A stretch of 64,000 nucleotides of DNA from Brachybacterium sp036311905 (lineage in GTDB: Bacteria; Actinomycetota; Actinomycetes; Actinomycetales; Dermabacteraceae): positions 62,001-126,000 of the forward strand of contig NZ_JAZDCH010000025.1 of NCBI RefSeq assembly GCF_036311905.1, in the 5' to 3' direction. Position numbers and translations under genes: made by a program. The notes beneath the pieces are model-generated. The model searched no databases. It saw nothing but the letters and a program-made list of their open reading frames with translations, and was not told where the DNA came from. Positions 53,256-63,382 of the stretch are shown piece by piece. Position 1 is the stretch's first letter; every line of letters begins with the position of its first letter.

Positions 53256-54904
53256 CCGCGACCGCCCCGTCCGCCGCCGCGTCCCCGGGTGCCGCGCCTG
53301 CCGGCGCCGCCGGCTCCGCGCCCGCCGGCGCCGCCCGTTCCGCGCCCCCCGGCACCGCTGCCGCGGCCCCCGGCTCCGCGCGCGCCGCCGTCCCGGGGAG
53401 TCTCGCCGCGGGTGCCGGCACCGCGAGTGCCGGCGGACCGGCCCGTCGCGCCGCGCCCGCCGGCCGCGCCGCGGGATCCGCTCGCGCCGCGCGAGGCGCC
53501 GCGCGAGGCCGCCCCGCGGCCGCCGCCCTGCCCGGATCGGACGCCGCGGCGATCCCCCGGCGCCGCCTCGGGCTCCTCCTCCCAGGAGGCGCGCCGCTCC
53601 TCGTTGGCACGGCGCTCCTCGGCGAGGCGCCGGTTCGCGCCGCCGCGCTTGAGGTCCAGCTTGCGCGGCGCGCCCTTGTGCTTCTCGAGGGCGGGGTCCT
53701 CCGCCGGCTCGCCGCTCGGGGCGCGGCCGCCGAGCCGCTCGAGCGCGGGATCCGCCGCCTCGGCGACGTCGGACCAGACGCCCTCGACCTCGGCGGCCTC
53801 GAGGATCTGCCGGGTCGAGCCGGTCTGGTGCGGCAGCGCGAGGGTCACCACGGTGCCCCGCGCCCCGGCGCGGGCGGTGCGGCCCGAGCGGTGCACGTAC
53901 TCCTTGACGTCGTCGGCCGGATCGACGTGGACCACCATCGTCACGTCGTCGATGTGCAGGCCGCGGGCGGCGACGTCGGTCGCGACGAGCACCGGATAGG
54001 CGCCCTCGCGGAAGCCGGCGAGCACATTGGTGCGCAGGCCCTGCTGCTTGTTGCCGTGCAGCGCCGCGGCGCGCACGCCGACCTCGACGAGCTCCTGCGC
54101 CACGCGCTCGGCGCCGAGCTGGGTGCGGGTGAACATCAGCGTGCGGCCCTTCCGGGCGGCGAGCTGGGCGGTGACCTCGCGCTTCGCCGCGGGGGCGATC
54201 GCGAGCACCTGGTGCTCCATGGTCTTCACCGCCGCCGCGACGGGGGTGGTCTCGTGGCTGATCGGATCCACCAGGAAGCTGTCCACGAGCTCCTCGACCT
54301 GGCCGTCGAGCGTCGCGGAGAACAGCATCTTCTGGGTGCCCATCGTGGTCGCGGCGAGGATGTCCCGCACCGCCGGCAGGAAGCCGAGGTCGGCCATGTG
54401 ATCGGCCTCGTCGATCACCGTCGTCTCGACCAGGTCGAGCTGAAGGGCGCCCCGCTCGGCGAGGTCGATGAGCCGGCCCGGCGTGGCGACCACGATCGCC
54501 ACGCCGCGCGCGACGGCCTCGGCCTGCTTCTCGATGTTCATGCCGCCGGCCACGAGCTGGGCCCGCAGCCCCACCGCGCGCGCGAACGGATGGATGGTGT
54601 CGACCACCTGCACCGCGAGCTCGCGGGTGGGCACCAGCACCACGCCGAGCGGACGCCGACGGTGCTGCTTGCGCCCCCGGAACCGGCTGGTCATGGCGAG
54701 GGTGAAGGCGAGGGTCTTGCCGGATCCGGTCTCCGCGCGGGCCAGGACGTCACGTCCCGCGAGGGCGTCGGGGAGGATCGCGGCCTGGATCTCGAAGGCG
54801 CGCGAGAGTCCCTGCTCGGCGAGCACGCCGAGCAGCTCGTCCGGCAGTGCCATGTCCTCGAAGCGCTCGGAGCTGTGCGCCGAGCGGCGGCGGGCCTTGG
54901 GCAT
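53252..54904 (-). CDS. DEAD/DEAH-box RNA helicase with RGG-rich tail
   Basis: ATP-dependent RNA helicase of 550 residues. Motifs in order: Q-motif region FEIQAAILPDAL, ARAETGSGKT, VPTRELA, TPGRLID, DEAD, SATLD, ATDVAARG and HRSGRTARAG. After residue 400 a charged linker leads to a 90-residue Gly/Arg/Ala tail made of GxRGA and RGG units, an RNA-binding disordered region that can promote condensation. GGAGG precedes the ATG. sdaA follows with a four-base overlap, an unrelated partner. Confidence 0.93.
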   Translation of the reverse strand: MPKARRRSAHSSERFEDMALPDELLGVLAEQGLSRAFEIQAAILPDALAGRDVLARAETGSGKTLAFTLAMTSRFRGRKQHRRRPLGVVLVPTRELAVQVVDTIHPFARAVGLRAQLVAGGMNIEKQAEAVARGVAIVVATPGRLIDLAERGALQLDLVETTVIDEADHMADLGFLPAVRDILAATTMGTQKMLFSATLDGQVEELVDSFLVDPISHETTPVAAAVKTMEHQVLAIAPAAKREVTAQLAARKGRTLMFTRTQLGAERVAQELVEVGVRAAALHGNKQQGLRTNVLAGFREGAYPVLVATDVAARGLHIDDVTMVVHVDPADDVKEYVHRSGRTARAGARGTVVTLALPHQTGSTRQILEAAEVEGVWSDVAEAADPALERLGGRAPSGEPAEDPALEKHKGAPRKLDLKRGGANRRLAEERRANEERRASWEEEPEAAPGDRRGVRSGQGGGRGAASRGASRGASGSRGAAGGRGATGRSAGTRGAGTRGETPRDGGARGAGGRGSGAGGRGTGGAGGRGAGGAGRRGTRGRGGGRGGRG

Positions 54905-54973
54905 GGTGATCCTCCTGACGAAGCGGGCAGTGCCCATCATCGCGCATGGACGGGGCGTGGGAGACTGGTCCCG

Positions 54974-55399
54974 ATGATGCGCACTCTCATGACCTCGAAG
55001 ATCCACCGGGCCACGGTCACGCAGGCTGACCTGCACTACGTCGGCTCGGTGACGATCGACGCCGACCTCGTCGAGGCCGCGGGCCTGGTCGAGCACGAGC
55101 AGGTCACCATCGCCGACATCACCTCCGGCGCCCGGCTCGTCACCTATGTGATCGCCGGCGAGCGCGGCAGCGGTGTGATCGGGATCAACGGCGCGGCCGC
55201 CCACCTCGTCAGCCCCGGCGACCTGGTGATCATCATGGCCTATGGGCAGCTCGAGGCCGCCGAGATCCCCGCGCACCACCCGCGCGTGGTGCACGTCGAC
55301 GGCGAGAACCGCATCGTGGCGATCGGGGACGACGGCGCCGAGCCGGTCCCCGGCATGCCCGACCAGATCAACGGCCGCACCTCCGTCGGCCGTCACTGA
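54974..55399 (+). CDS. panD: Aspartate 1-decarboxylase
   Basis: Makes beta-alanine for pantothenate. The 141-residue proenzyme self-cleaves at Gly24-Ser25 (HYVGSVTID) to form the pyruvoyl cofactor. The catalytic YVIAGERGSGVIGINGAAAHL and IIMAYGQL blocks are intact. Length is standard for actinobacterial PanD. Start could be either of two adjacent Met codons (54974 or 54977); the second agrees less well with the usual cleavage number. It diverges from the helicase gene and is unlinked to panC. Confidence 0.95.
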   Translation: MMRTLMTSKIHRATVTQADLHYVGSVTIDADLVEAAGLVEHEQVTIADITSGARLVTYVIAGERGSGVIGINGAAAHLVSPGDLVIIMAYGQLEAAEIPAHHPRVVHVDGENRIVAIGDDGAEPVPGMPDQINGRTSVGRH

Positions 55400-55440
55400 C
55401 GCCCGACGGCGGCGAGCGGTCCGGGACCCGGACGCGGCCC

Positions 55441-55467
55441 GTTCGCCCACGGCGAACCCGATAGGAT
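55441..55467 (+). promoter_or_regulatory. Inverted repeat and -10 box before the AEC transporter
   Basis: GTTCGCC-CAC-GGCGAAC (55441-55457) is a perfect 7-bp inverted repeat just upstream of TAGGAT (55462-55467), a TANNNT -10 box. The repeat covers the place of the -35 box, so it may be an operator. It could instead be a small terminator after panD. Confidence 0.45.
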
Positions 55468-55474
55468 TTCGCGG

Positions 55475-55507
55475 GTGACCCGCACCCAGCCCCTCCGTCG
55501 CCGATGA
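55475..55507 (+). CDS. Possible leaderless 10-codon upstream mini-gene coupled to the AEC transporter
   Basis: GTG at 55475, seven bases after TAGGAT, opens MTRTQPLRRR. Its TGA stop overlaps the transporter ATG as ATGA (55504-55507). The transporter itself has no ribosome-binding site, so re-initiation after this mini-gene would explain its translation. The three final Arg codons (CGT CGC CGA, the last being rare in GC-rich genomes) could sense arginine, but that is speculation. Confidence 0.35.
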   Translation: MTRTQPLRRR

Positions 55508-56430
55508 GCGGGGTCCTCGCCGGGTTCTTCATCGTCTGGTCGATCATCGGCGTCGGCTGGATCGCCGGCCGCACCGGGATCCTCGGTCCGCACGGTCGCT
55601 ACGTGCTGAACCGCTCGACCTTCTTCCTCTGCTCCCCCGCGCTCGTGCTCGTGGGGCTGCTCGACTCCGAGCTCGCCGAGATCTTCTCCGCACCGATGGC
55701 GGTCGCCGGGATCTCGGGCCTGCTCACCGGCGCCCTGCTGCTGATCGGGATACGGCTGTTCACCAAGCGTCGCGGCGCCGAGCTCGTGGTCACGGCGATC
55801 AGCGGCTCCGTGGTCAACGGCGCGAACATGGGATTCCCGATCGCGGCGTACGTGCTCGGGGACATCTCGCACGCCCTGCCGGTGATCCTCTTCCAGCAGG
55901 CGATCTACACGCCGCTCTATCTCTTCGCGCTGCACCACGTGACCCAGAAGGATGCGCAGGGGCCCGCCGGGATCCTGCGCAGCATCGGCGCCAACCCAAC
56001 CATCATCGCGGCCGCCGTCGGCGTGACCCTCGCCCTGCTCCATGTGCGGGTCCCGCAGGTGGTGCTGGACCCCTTCCAGTCCCTCGGGGACATGGCGATC
56101 CCCGCGATGCTGCTCGCGTACGGCCTCTCGCTGTACGGATCGAAGCCGCTCGCGAAGGATGACGGCTACCGCGGCCTGATCGCCGTCGCCTCCTCGGCGA
56201 AGCTGCTCGCCATGCCCGTGATCGCCCTCGGGGTCGGGCTCGCCCTGGGACTGCGGGGCGCCGGCCTCTACGAGGTGGTCGTGATGGCGGCCCTGCCGAC
56301 GGCGCAGAACGTCTTCGTCGCCGCCGCCCGGTACCGCGCCGCCGAGAACCTCGCCCGCGACACCGTGCTGATCACGACGATCGGCACCGTGCTCGTGCTG
56401 CTGCTGATCTCCGGCGTCGCCGGGATCTGA
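55504..56430 (+). CDS. AEC-family (auxin efflux carrier-like) transporter
   Basis: A 308-residue membrane transporter with about ten predicted helices and an inverted-repeat architecture. The family marks are FFIVWSIIGVGWIAGR at the N-terminus, NGANMGFPIAAYVLG in the first crossing region and the second crossing near LPTAQNVFVAA. Bacterial members export or import organic acids such as malate or malonate; the substrate here is unknown. The ATG at 55504 overlaps a 10-codon mini-gene. Confidence 0.9.
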   Translation: MSGVLAGFFIVWSIIGVGWIAGRTGILGPHGRYVLNRSTFFLCSPALVLVGLLDSELAEIFSAPMAVAGISGLLTGALLLIGIRLFTKRRGAELVVTAISGSVVNGANMGFPIAAYVLGDISHALPVILFQQAIYTPLYLFALHHVTQKDAQGPAGILRSIGANPTIIAAAVGVTLALLHVRVPQVVLDPFQSLGDMAIPAMLLAYGLSLYGSKPLAKDDGYRGLIAVASSAKLLAMPVIALGVGLALGLRGAGLYEVVVMAALPTAQNVFVAAARYRAAENLARDTVLITTIGTVLVLLLISGVAGI

Positions 56431-56433
56431 GCC

Positions 56434-56480
56434 CGGCGCGCACTCCTCCGCCACCGTCCGCCGGACGTTCCGGCGCGCCG
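56434..56480 (+). terminator. Two-part hairpin after the AEC gene
   Basis: CGGCGCGC (56434-56441) can pair with GCGCGCCG (56473-56480), enclosing a second stem CGTCC/GGACG (56455-56459 with 56463-56467). It begins three bases after the AEC stop and precedes the next promoter. Confidence 0.45.
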
Positions 56481-56491
56481 TCCTGCACCCA

Positions 56492-56528
56492 TTGCATTAG
56501 TCCATCGTTGTGAGTAACCTCCGTCACA
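56492..56528 (+). promoter_or_regulatory. Promoter of the second sugar importer with an overlapping operator-like repeat
   Basis: TTGCAT (56492-56497), 17 bases and TAACCT (56515-56520) make a strong housekeeping promoter. TGTGA (56509-56513) and TCACA (56524-56528) form an inverted repeat with a ten-base spacer across the -10 box and start site, which suggests repression by a dimeric regulator. The 99 bases to the ATG contain only the ribosome site AAGGGAG. Confidence 0.5.
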
Positions 56529-56627
56529 GGGTTCGGCCGTCCCGTGATCGCGGGCGGCCGGGGGCCGGTCGGCCCTGATCCCTCCACCGCACCAACGAGG
56601 GTGCGGCGGCCCAGCGAAGGGAGAGCG

Positions 56628-57641
56628 ATGAGCGCGAGCAACGCCGTCGCGACGGGCGGACCGGGCACTCCGGGCACCGCACCCGTCGGCGACCAGAGCA
56701 CAGGGACGGGGGCGCGAGCACCCTCCGGAGGCGGGCGGCCGAAGCGCCGGTCCCTCACCGGACGGGAGAAGCGCAACCTCCGCAACGGACTGCTGTTCAT
56801 CTCGCCGTGGATCATCGGCGTCGCAGTGTTCGTGATCTATCCGCTGATCTACTCCTTCGTGATCAGCCTGACCCAGTACTCCGGGATGCAGACGCCGACC
56901 TTCATCGGCCTGCAGAACTACATCTCGGCCTTCATGGACCCGATGGTCCGTACCTCGGTCGGCAACACCGTCTACTACATGCTGCTGGCCGTGCCGGTGG
57001 GCATGGTCGTGGCCCTGCTGCTCGCGATCGCGATGAACCGCAACGTGCGGGAGGTGGCGATCTACCGGACGCTGCTGTACCTGCCCTCGCTCATCCCGAT
57101 GTTCGCCATGTCGTTCATCTTCATCGTCTTCGTCAACCCGCAGTTCGGCATCGTCAACCAGTTCCTGGGCCTGTTCGGCATGCCCGACACGAACCTGCTG
57201 GGCGAGCCGCGGTACGCGAAGATCGTGATGATCGTGATGGCCCAGCTGGGTGCGGGCAACGCCGCCCTGATCTACCTCGCGGGCCTGCGCAACATCCCCG
57301 ACACCCTCTACGAGGCGGCCCGCATCGACGGCGCCTCCCGCTTCCGTCAGTTCACCGCGATCACGCTGCCGCTGCTCACCCCGACGATCCTGTTCAACCT
57401 GATCACAGGTGTCTCCGGCGCGATGATGGTGTTCACCGAGGCGTACATCATGACCAACGGTGGTCCCGACAACTCGACGCTGTTCTACATGCTGTACCTC
57501 TACCGGAACGCCTTCTCCTACGGTCAGCTCGGCTTCGCCTCGGCGCTCGCGGTGCTGCTGTTCCTGTTCGGCATGGTGCTCGCCGGACTCATCTACTGGC
57601 TCTCCCGCCGGTTCGTGAACTACGACGTCTCGGCCGGCTGA
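56628..57641 (+). CDS. Sugar ABC transporter permease, MalF type
   Basis: A 337-residue inner-membrane subunit. A 60-residue Gly/Pro-rich N-terminal arm precedes six helices starting LLFISPWIIGVAVFVIYPLIYS. The EAA loop reads EAARIDGASRFRQF. The start at 56628 follows AAGGGAGAG; an in-frame ATG at 56544 has no ribosome site. It is the first gene of a three-gene importer operon without ATPase or regulator. Confidence 0.93.
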   Translation: MSASNAVATGGPGTPGTAPVGDQSTGTGARAPSGGGRPKRRSLTGREKRNLRNGLLFISPWIIGVAVFVIYPLIYSFVISLTQYSGMQTPTFIGLQNYISAFMDPMVRTSVGNTVYYMLLAVPVGMVVALLLAIAMNRNVREVAIYRTLLYLPSLIPMFAMSFIFIVFVNPQFGIVNQFLGLFGMPDTNLLGEPRYAKIVMIVMAQLGAGNAALIYLAGLRNIPDTLYEAARIDGASRFRQFTAITLPLLTPTILFNLITGVSGAMMVFTEAYIMTNGGPDNSTLFYMLYLYRNAFSYGQLGFASALAVLLFLFGMVLAGLIYWLSRRFVNYDVSAG

Positions 57642-57654
57642 GGAGGACCCCGAC

Positions 57655-58578
57655 ATGGCTATCAACACCGTCAGCACCGGAGCGCAGAATCTCGGCTCCG
57701 GCGCCTCGCTCAAGTCCCGCTCGAACTACGGGCGCAACCCCGACGGCTCCCGGCCCAGCTCGCTGAGCGCCTGGATCTCGCGCCTCGTCATGCTCGTCGT
57801 GCTGCTGCTCTTCTCGCTGCCCCTCTACTGGATGCTGATCTCGGCGCTGAAGACCCCCGAGGAGCTCGCGCAGTTCCCGCCCACGCTGTTCCCCACGGAG
57901 CTGCGCTGGCAGAACTTCTCGGACGCCGTGACGATCATGCCGTTCTGGACCTTCTTCCGGAACAGCGCCATCATCACGATCTGCGTGGTCGTCTTCAGCG
58001 TGGTCTCGAACTTCATCGTGGCCTACGGCTTCGCGTGCATCGACTGGCCCGGGCGCAACCGGGTCTTCTTCATCGTGCTCGCGACCCTGTTCCTGCCCTT
58101 CCCCGTGACCCTCATCCCGATGTTCGACATGTGGGCCGGGCTGGGCTTCGTGAACACCTTCGTCCCGCTCATCGCCCCGGCGCTCTTCGCCGGCGGGTTC
58201 TTCACCTTCCTGCTGCGCCAGTTCATGCTGCAGACCCCGCGCGACATGCTCGACGCCGCCCGGGTGGACGGCGCCAGCGAGTGGACGATCGCCTGGCGGA
58301 TCGTGTTCCCCACCGCCCGCCCCGCGGTCACCGTGATCGCGATCTTCTCCGCGGTCGGCACCTGGAACGACTTCATGGGTCCGCTGATCTACCTGCAGGA
58401 CCAGGACAAGCAGACGCTCTCCATCGGTATGCAGGTCTTCCGCTCCGTCAACTCGCAGGACATCCAGTTCAACCTGCTCATGGCGGCCTCGTTCCTCGTG
58501 CTCCTCCCGCTGGTGCTCCTGTTCTTCATGTTCCAGCGCTACTTCATCAGCGGCATCACCCTCGGAGGTTTCAAGTGA
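57655..58578 (+). CDS. Sugar ABC transporter permease, MalG type
   Basis: A 307-residue membrane subunit with six helices from VMLVVLLLFSLPLYWMLI. The EAA loop is DAARVDGASEWTIAW, and the C-terminus FQRYFISGITLGGFK is the usual MalG ending. GGAGGA lies ten bases before the ATG. The binding-protein gene begins inside its stop codon. Confidence 0.93.
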   Translation: MAINTVSTGAQNLGSGASLKSRSNYGRNPDGSRPSSLSAWISRLVMLVVLLLFSLPLYWMLISALKTPEELAQFPPTLFPTELRWQNFSDAVTIMPFWTFFRNSAIITICVVVFSVVSNFIVAYGFACIDWPGRNRVFFIVLATLFLPFPVTLIPMFDMWAGLGFVNTFVPLIAPALFAGGFFTFLLRQFMLQTPRDMLDAARVDGASEWTIAWRIVFPTARPAVTVIAIFSAVGTWNDFMGPLIYLQDQDKQTLSIGMQVFRSVNSQDIQFNLLMAASFLVLLPLVLLFFMFQRYFISGITLGGFK

Positions 58579-59990
58579 TCAACCGTCGCACCCTGCTGCG
58601 CGCCCTCGGCGCCGGAGCCAGCGTCACCGTCGCCGGCGGCTCGATCGTCGGCTGCACGAGCCGTCCCGTCGGGGACCAGCGCGACCCCAACGTCGTCAAG
58701 CTGTGGGGCCAGGGCGGCACCAATGCCGAGCTCGAGGCCCTCATCATCGAGGCCTTCACCGAGCAGAACCCCGACGTGAAGATCGAGGTCTCCCAGGTCC
58801 CGTCGAACGGTCAGGGCGATGCGTCCAGCGCGATCACCGCGGTCCGCGGTCGCACCGGCCCGGACGTGTACTTCGTGGACCGCTTCAACGGCGCCCAGTT
58901 CGCCTCCCTCGGCCTGCTCGAGCCCATCGACTCCCTCATCGAGGAGTACGAGGGCGTCAGCGTCGAGGAGTTCATGTCCCAGTGGATCAAGTTCGCCACC
59001 GACGAGCTGTTCTACGACGGGCAGTACTTCGGGCTCCCGGTGGACACCGACACCCGTGCCCTGTTCGTGAACAGGACTCTCGCGACGGAGGCCGGGATCG
59101 ACCCGGCGCTCCTGGACCCCGCCAACGGACCGATGTCCTACGACCAGATCTGGGAGATCAACGACCAGTTCAACGTCCAGGACGACCGCGGCACCTACGA
59201 GAAGGTCACCTGGATCCCCTGGGACGATCAGGCGTCGCTGCTCATGTGGGCGATGGCGAACGACGTCCCGATGTTCTCCAACGAGTCCTGCCACGTGCTG
59301 CTGGACTCGCCGGAGATGCTCTCGGTCGCGGAGATGTACGCCGGATGGGTCGAGCGCCTGGACTTCGCGCGCCTCGATGCGTTCAAGGCCACGTACCAGC
59401 CGCCCAACGCACCGCCCACGCAGACCAGCTTCTTCTCCGACCGTCAGCTGTTCCAGATCACCGGGTCCTGGGCGGTCAAGGGCCTGAAGCAGTACAAGCC
59501 CGACATGGACTACGGGCTCACGTATCTCCCCGTTCCTAACGAAGGCGACGACCCCTTCACCTGGGCCGGCGGCTTCGCGCTCGCGATGCCGAAGGGCGCG
59601 AGCATGTCGAAGGCGGCCTGGGACTTCTTCAAGTTCTATGCGGGCTACGAGGGCCAGAAGATCCTCATGCCGAAGCTCACGAACATCCCCACGAACATCG
59701 AGACGATCAAGGACCCCGAGGGGTGGAGCCCAGACATCAAGTTCTTCGTGGAACTGATGGGCGTGGCGAAGTCCCGGCCGCCGCTGCCGGTGGGCACCAA
59801 GCTGTGGGACGCCATGTTCACCATGCAGGGCAGCCTCAACCAGGGCTCCGACACCCCGGAGAACCTGGTCAAGGAGGCCCAGCAGTACGTGGACCCGACG
59901 ATGCAGCAGTTCTGCCCGATCTCCCTGCCCGAGGGCTTCGGCGAGCCGGACCCGAACTTCACCCAGGAGGATGCCGCGGACGTCGGCTGA
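58575..59990 (+). CDS. Extracellular sugar-binding lipoprotein, family 1
   Basis: A 471-residue solute-binding protein. The signal NRRTLLRALGAGASVTVAGG ends in the lipobox SIVGC, and a short linker leads to VVKLWGQGGTNAELEALI. GPDVYFVDRFNGAQFASLGLLEPID is the typical N-lobe stretch. GTG start overlapping the permease stop (GTGA). The sugar is unknown. It has no detectable close relation to the two LplA-type proteins at 7.6-11.3 kb. Confidence 0.92.
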   Translation: MINRRTLLRALGAGASVTVAGGSIVGCTSRPVGDQRDPNVVKLWGQGGTNAELEALIIEAFTEQNPDVKIEVSQVPSNGQGDASSAITAVRGRTGPDVYFVDRFNGAQFASLGLLEPIDSLIEEYEGVSVEEFMSQWIKFATDELFYDGQYFGLPVDTDTRALFVNRTLATEAGIDPALLDPANGPMSYDQIWEINDQFNVQDDRGTYEKVTWIPWDDQASLLMWAMANDVPMFSNESCHVLLDSPEMLSVAEMYAGWVERLDFARLDAFKATYQPPNAPPTQTSFFSDRQLFQITGSWAVKGLKQYKPDMDYGLTYLPVPNEGDDPFTWAGGFALAMPKGASMSKAAWDFFKFYAGYEGQKILMPKLTNIPTNIETIKDPEGWSPDIKFFVELMGVAKSRPPLPVGTKLWDAMFTMQGSLNQGSDTPENLVKEAQQYVDPTMQQFCPISLPEGFGEPDPNFTQEDAADVG

Positions 59991-60009
59991 TCCCCGCTCC
60001 GTCCCCCCG

Positions 60010-60047
60010 CGTGCCCCGTCACCGCCGCCCGGCGGAGACGGGGCACG
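60010..60047 (+). terminator. Intrinsic terminator of the sugar importer operon
   Basis: An 11-bp perfect stem (60010-60020 with 60037-60047) encloses a further 5-bp stem (60022-60026 with 60031-60035) and a GCCC loop. It starts 20 bases after the binding-protein stop. Confidence 0.85.
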
Positions 60048-60063
60048 CCCGTGCGCGGGGTCG

Positions 60064-60069
60064 TACACT
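60064..60069 (+). promoter_or_regulatory. -10 box of the leuS leader transcript
   Basis: TACACT ends six bases before the GTG of the leader peptide. No clear -35 box is visible because the upstream terminator occupies that space. Confidence 0.5.
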
Positions 60070-60075
60070 GAGCCC

Positions 60076-60102
60076 GTGGCTCGTCGACTTCTGCTCCTCT
60101 AG
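60076..60102 (+). CDS. Leucine-rich leader peptide of leuS
   Basis: GTG-started frame of eight sense codons and TAG: M-A-R-R-L-L-L-L. The four consecutive leucine codons (CTT CTG CTC CTC, 60088-60099) lie directly before the stop. The GTG is six bases after TACACT, so the peptide is probably translated from a leaderless transcript. Four Leu in a row immediately upstream of leucyl-tRNA synthetase is the classic sign of a sensing leader peptide. Confidence 0.7.
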   Translation: MARRLLLL

Positions 60103-60204
60103 CCGCATCGGGGTACGCCGACCCCGGGACCTCCCGGCGCGGCCGGTCCGCGCCGCTCCCCCGTCGGCACCGATGCGGCAGCCCTCGCCCGCGCGAGGGC
60201 TTTC
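60102..60204 (+). promoter_or_regulatory. Leucine attenuator of leuS: pairing arms and terminator hairpin
   Basis: Bases 60102-60111 (GCCGCATCGG, starting in the leader stop codon) pair perfectly with 60170-60179. Inside, 60117-60122 pairs with 60163-60168, and GGCGCGG/CCGCGCC (60136-60142 with 60148-60154) forms an inner stem. Directly after the outer stem is a terminator: AGCCCTCG/CGAGGGCT (60180-60187 with 60194-60201), loop CCCGCG, then TTT. A ribosome stalled at the Leu codons would mask 60102-60111 and free 60170-60179, which could then disturb the terminator by pairing GCGGC (60175-60179) with GCCCGC (60187-60192). The last step is inference. Confidence 0.6.
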
Positions 60205-60257
60205 CCATGTCAGAAGCCCCTCCATCCGAGCCGTACCGACCTGAAGGACGAACACCC

Positions 60258-63179
<2,922 letters not shown>

Positions 63180-63231
63180 GTCGTTGACCGGCACTGACGC
63201 AGCAGAATCCGTCCTCCGCGACGGGTGACCG

Positions 63232-63265
63232 GCCGGGCCCGGGACCGAGGGTTCCCGGGCCCGGC
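63232..63265 (+). terminator. Intrinsic terminator after leuS
   Basis: A perfect 13-bp stem (63232-63244 with 63253-63265) with an eight-base loop, 53 bases after the leuS stop. The following 105 bases show only the -10 box of the next gene. Confidence 0.85.
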
Positions 63266-63370
63266 GGCATGTCGGCGGGGCGGAACCCCGAGCGCGCGGA
63301 ACCGTTCCTCCCCATTGCCCCGGTATCCACAACGGCGGGAGGAGGGCGGACGTGCGGGGGTCCCGGCTCC

Positions 63371-63376
63371 TACGGT
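63371..63376 (+). promoter_or_regulatory. -10 box of a leaderless transcript for the last gene
   Basis: TACGGT ends six bases before the ATG at 63383, and no ribosome site is seen between them. Confidence 0.45.
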
Positions 63377-63382
63377 CGCGAC

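Noticed and set aside
54974..54979. Leaderless start for panD
   Set aside because: GAGACT lies seven bases before the ATG, but it lacks the leading T of TANNNT, so it was not counted in the cohort.
60207..60257. Upstream leuS start at 60207
   Set aside because: Its only ribosome site is inside the terminator stem. The start at 60258 has GAAGGA and gives the usual N-terminus. It remains a minor possibility.
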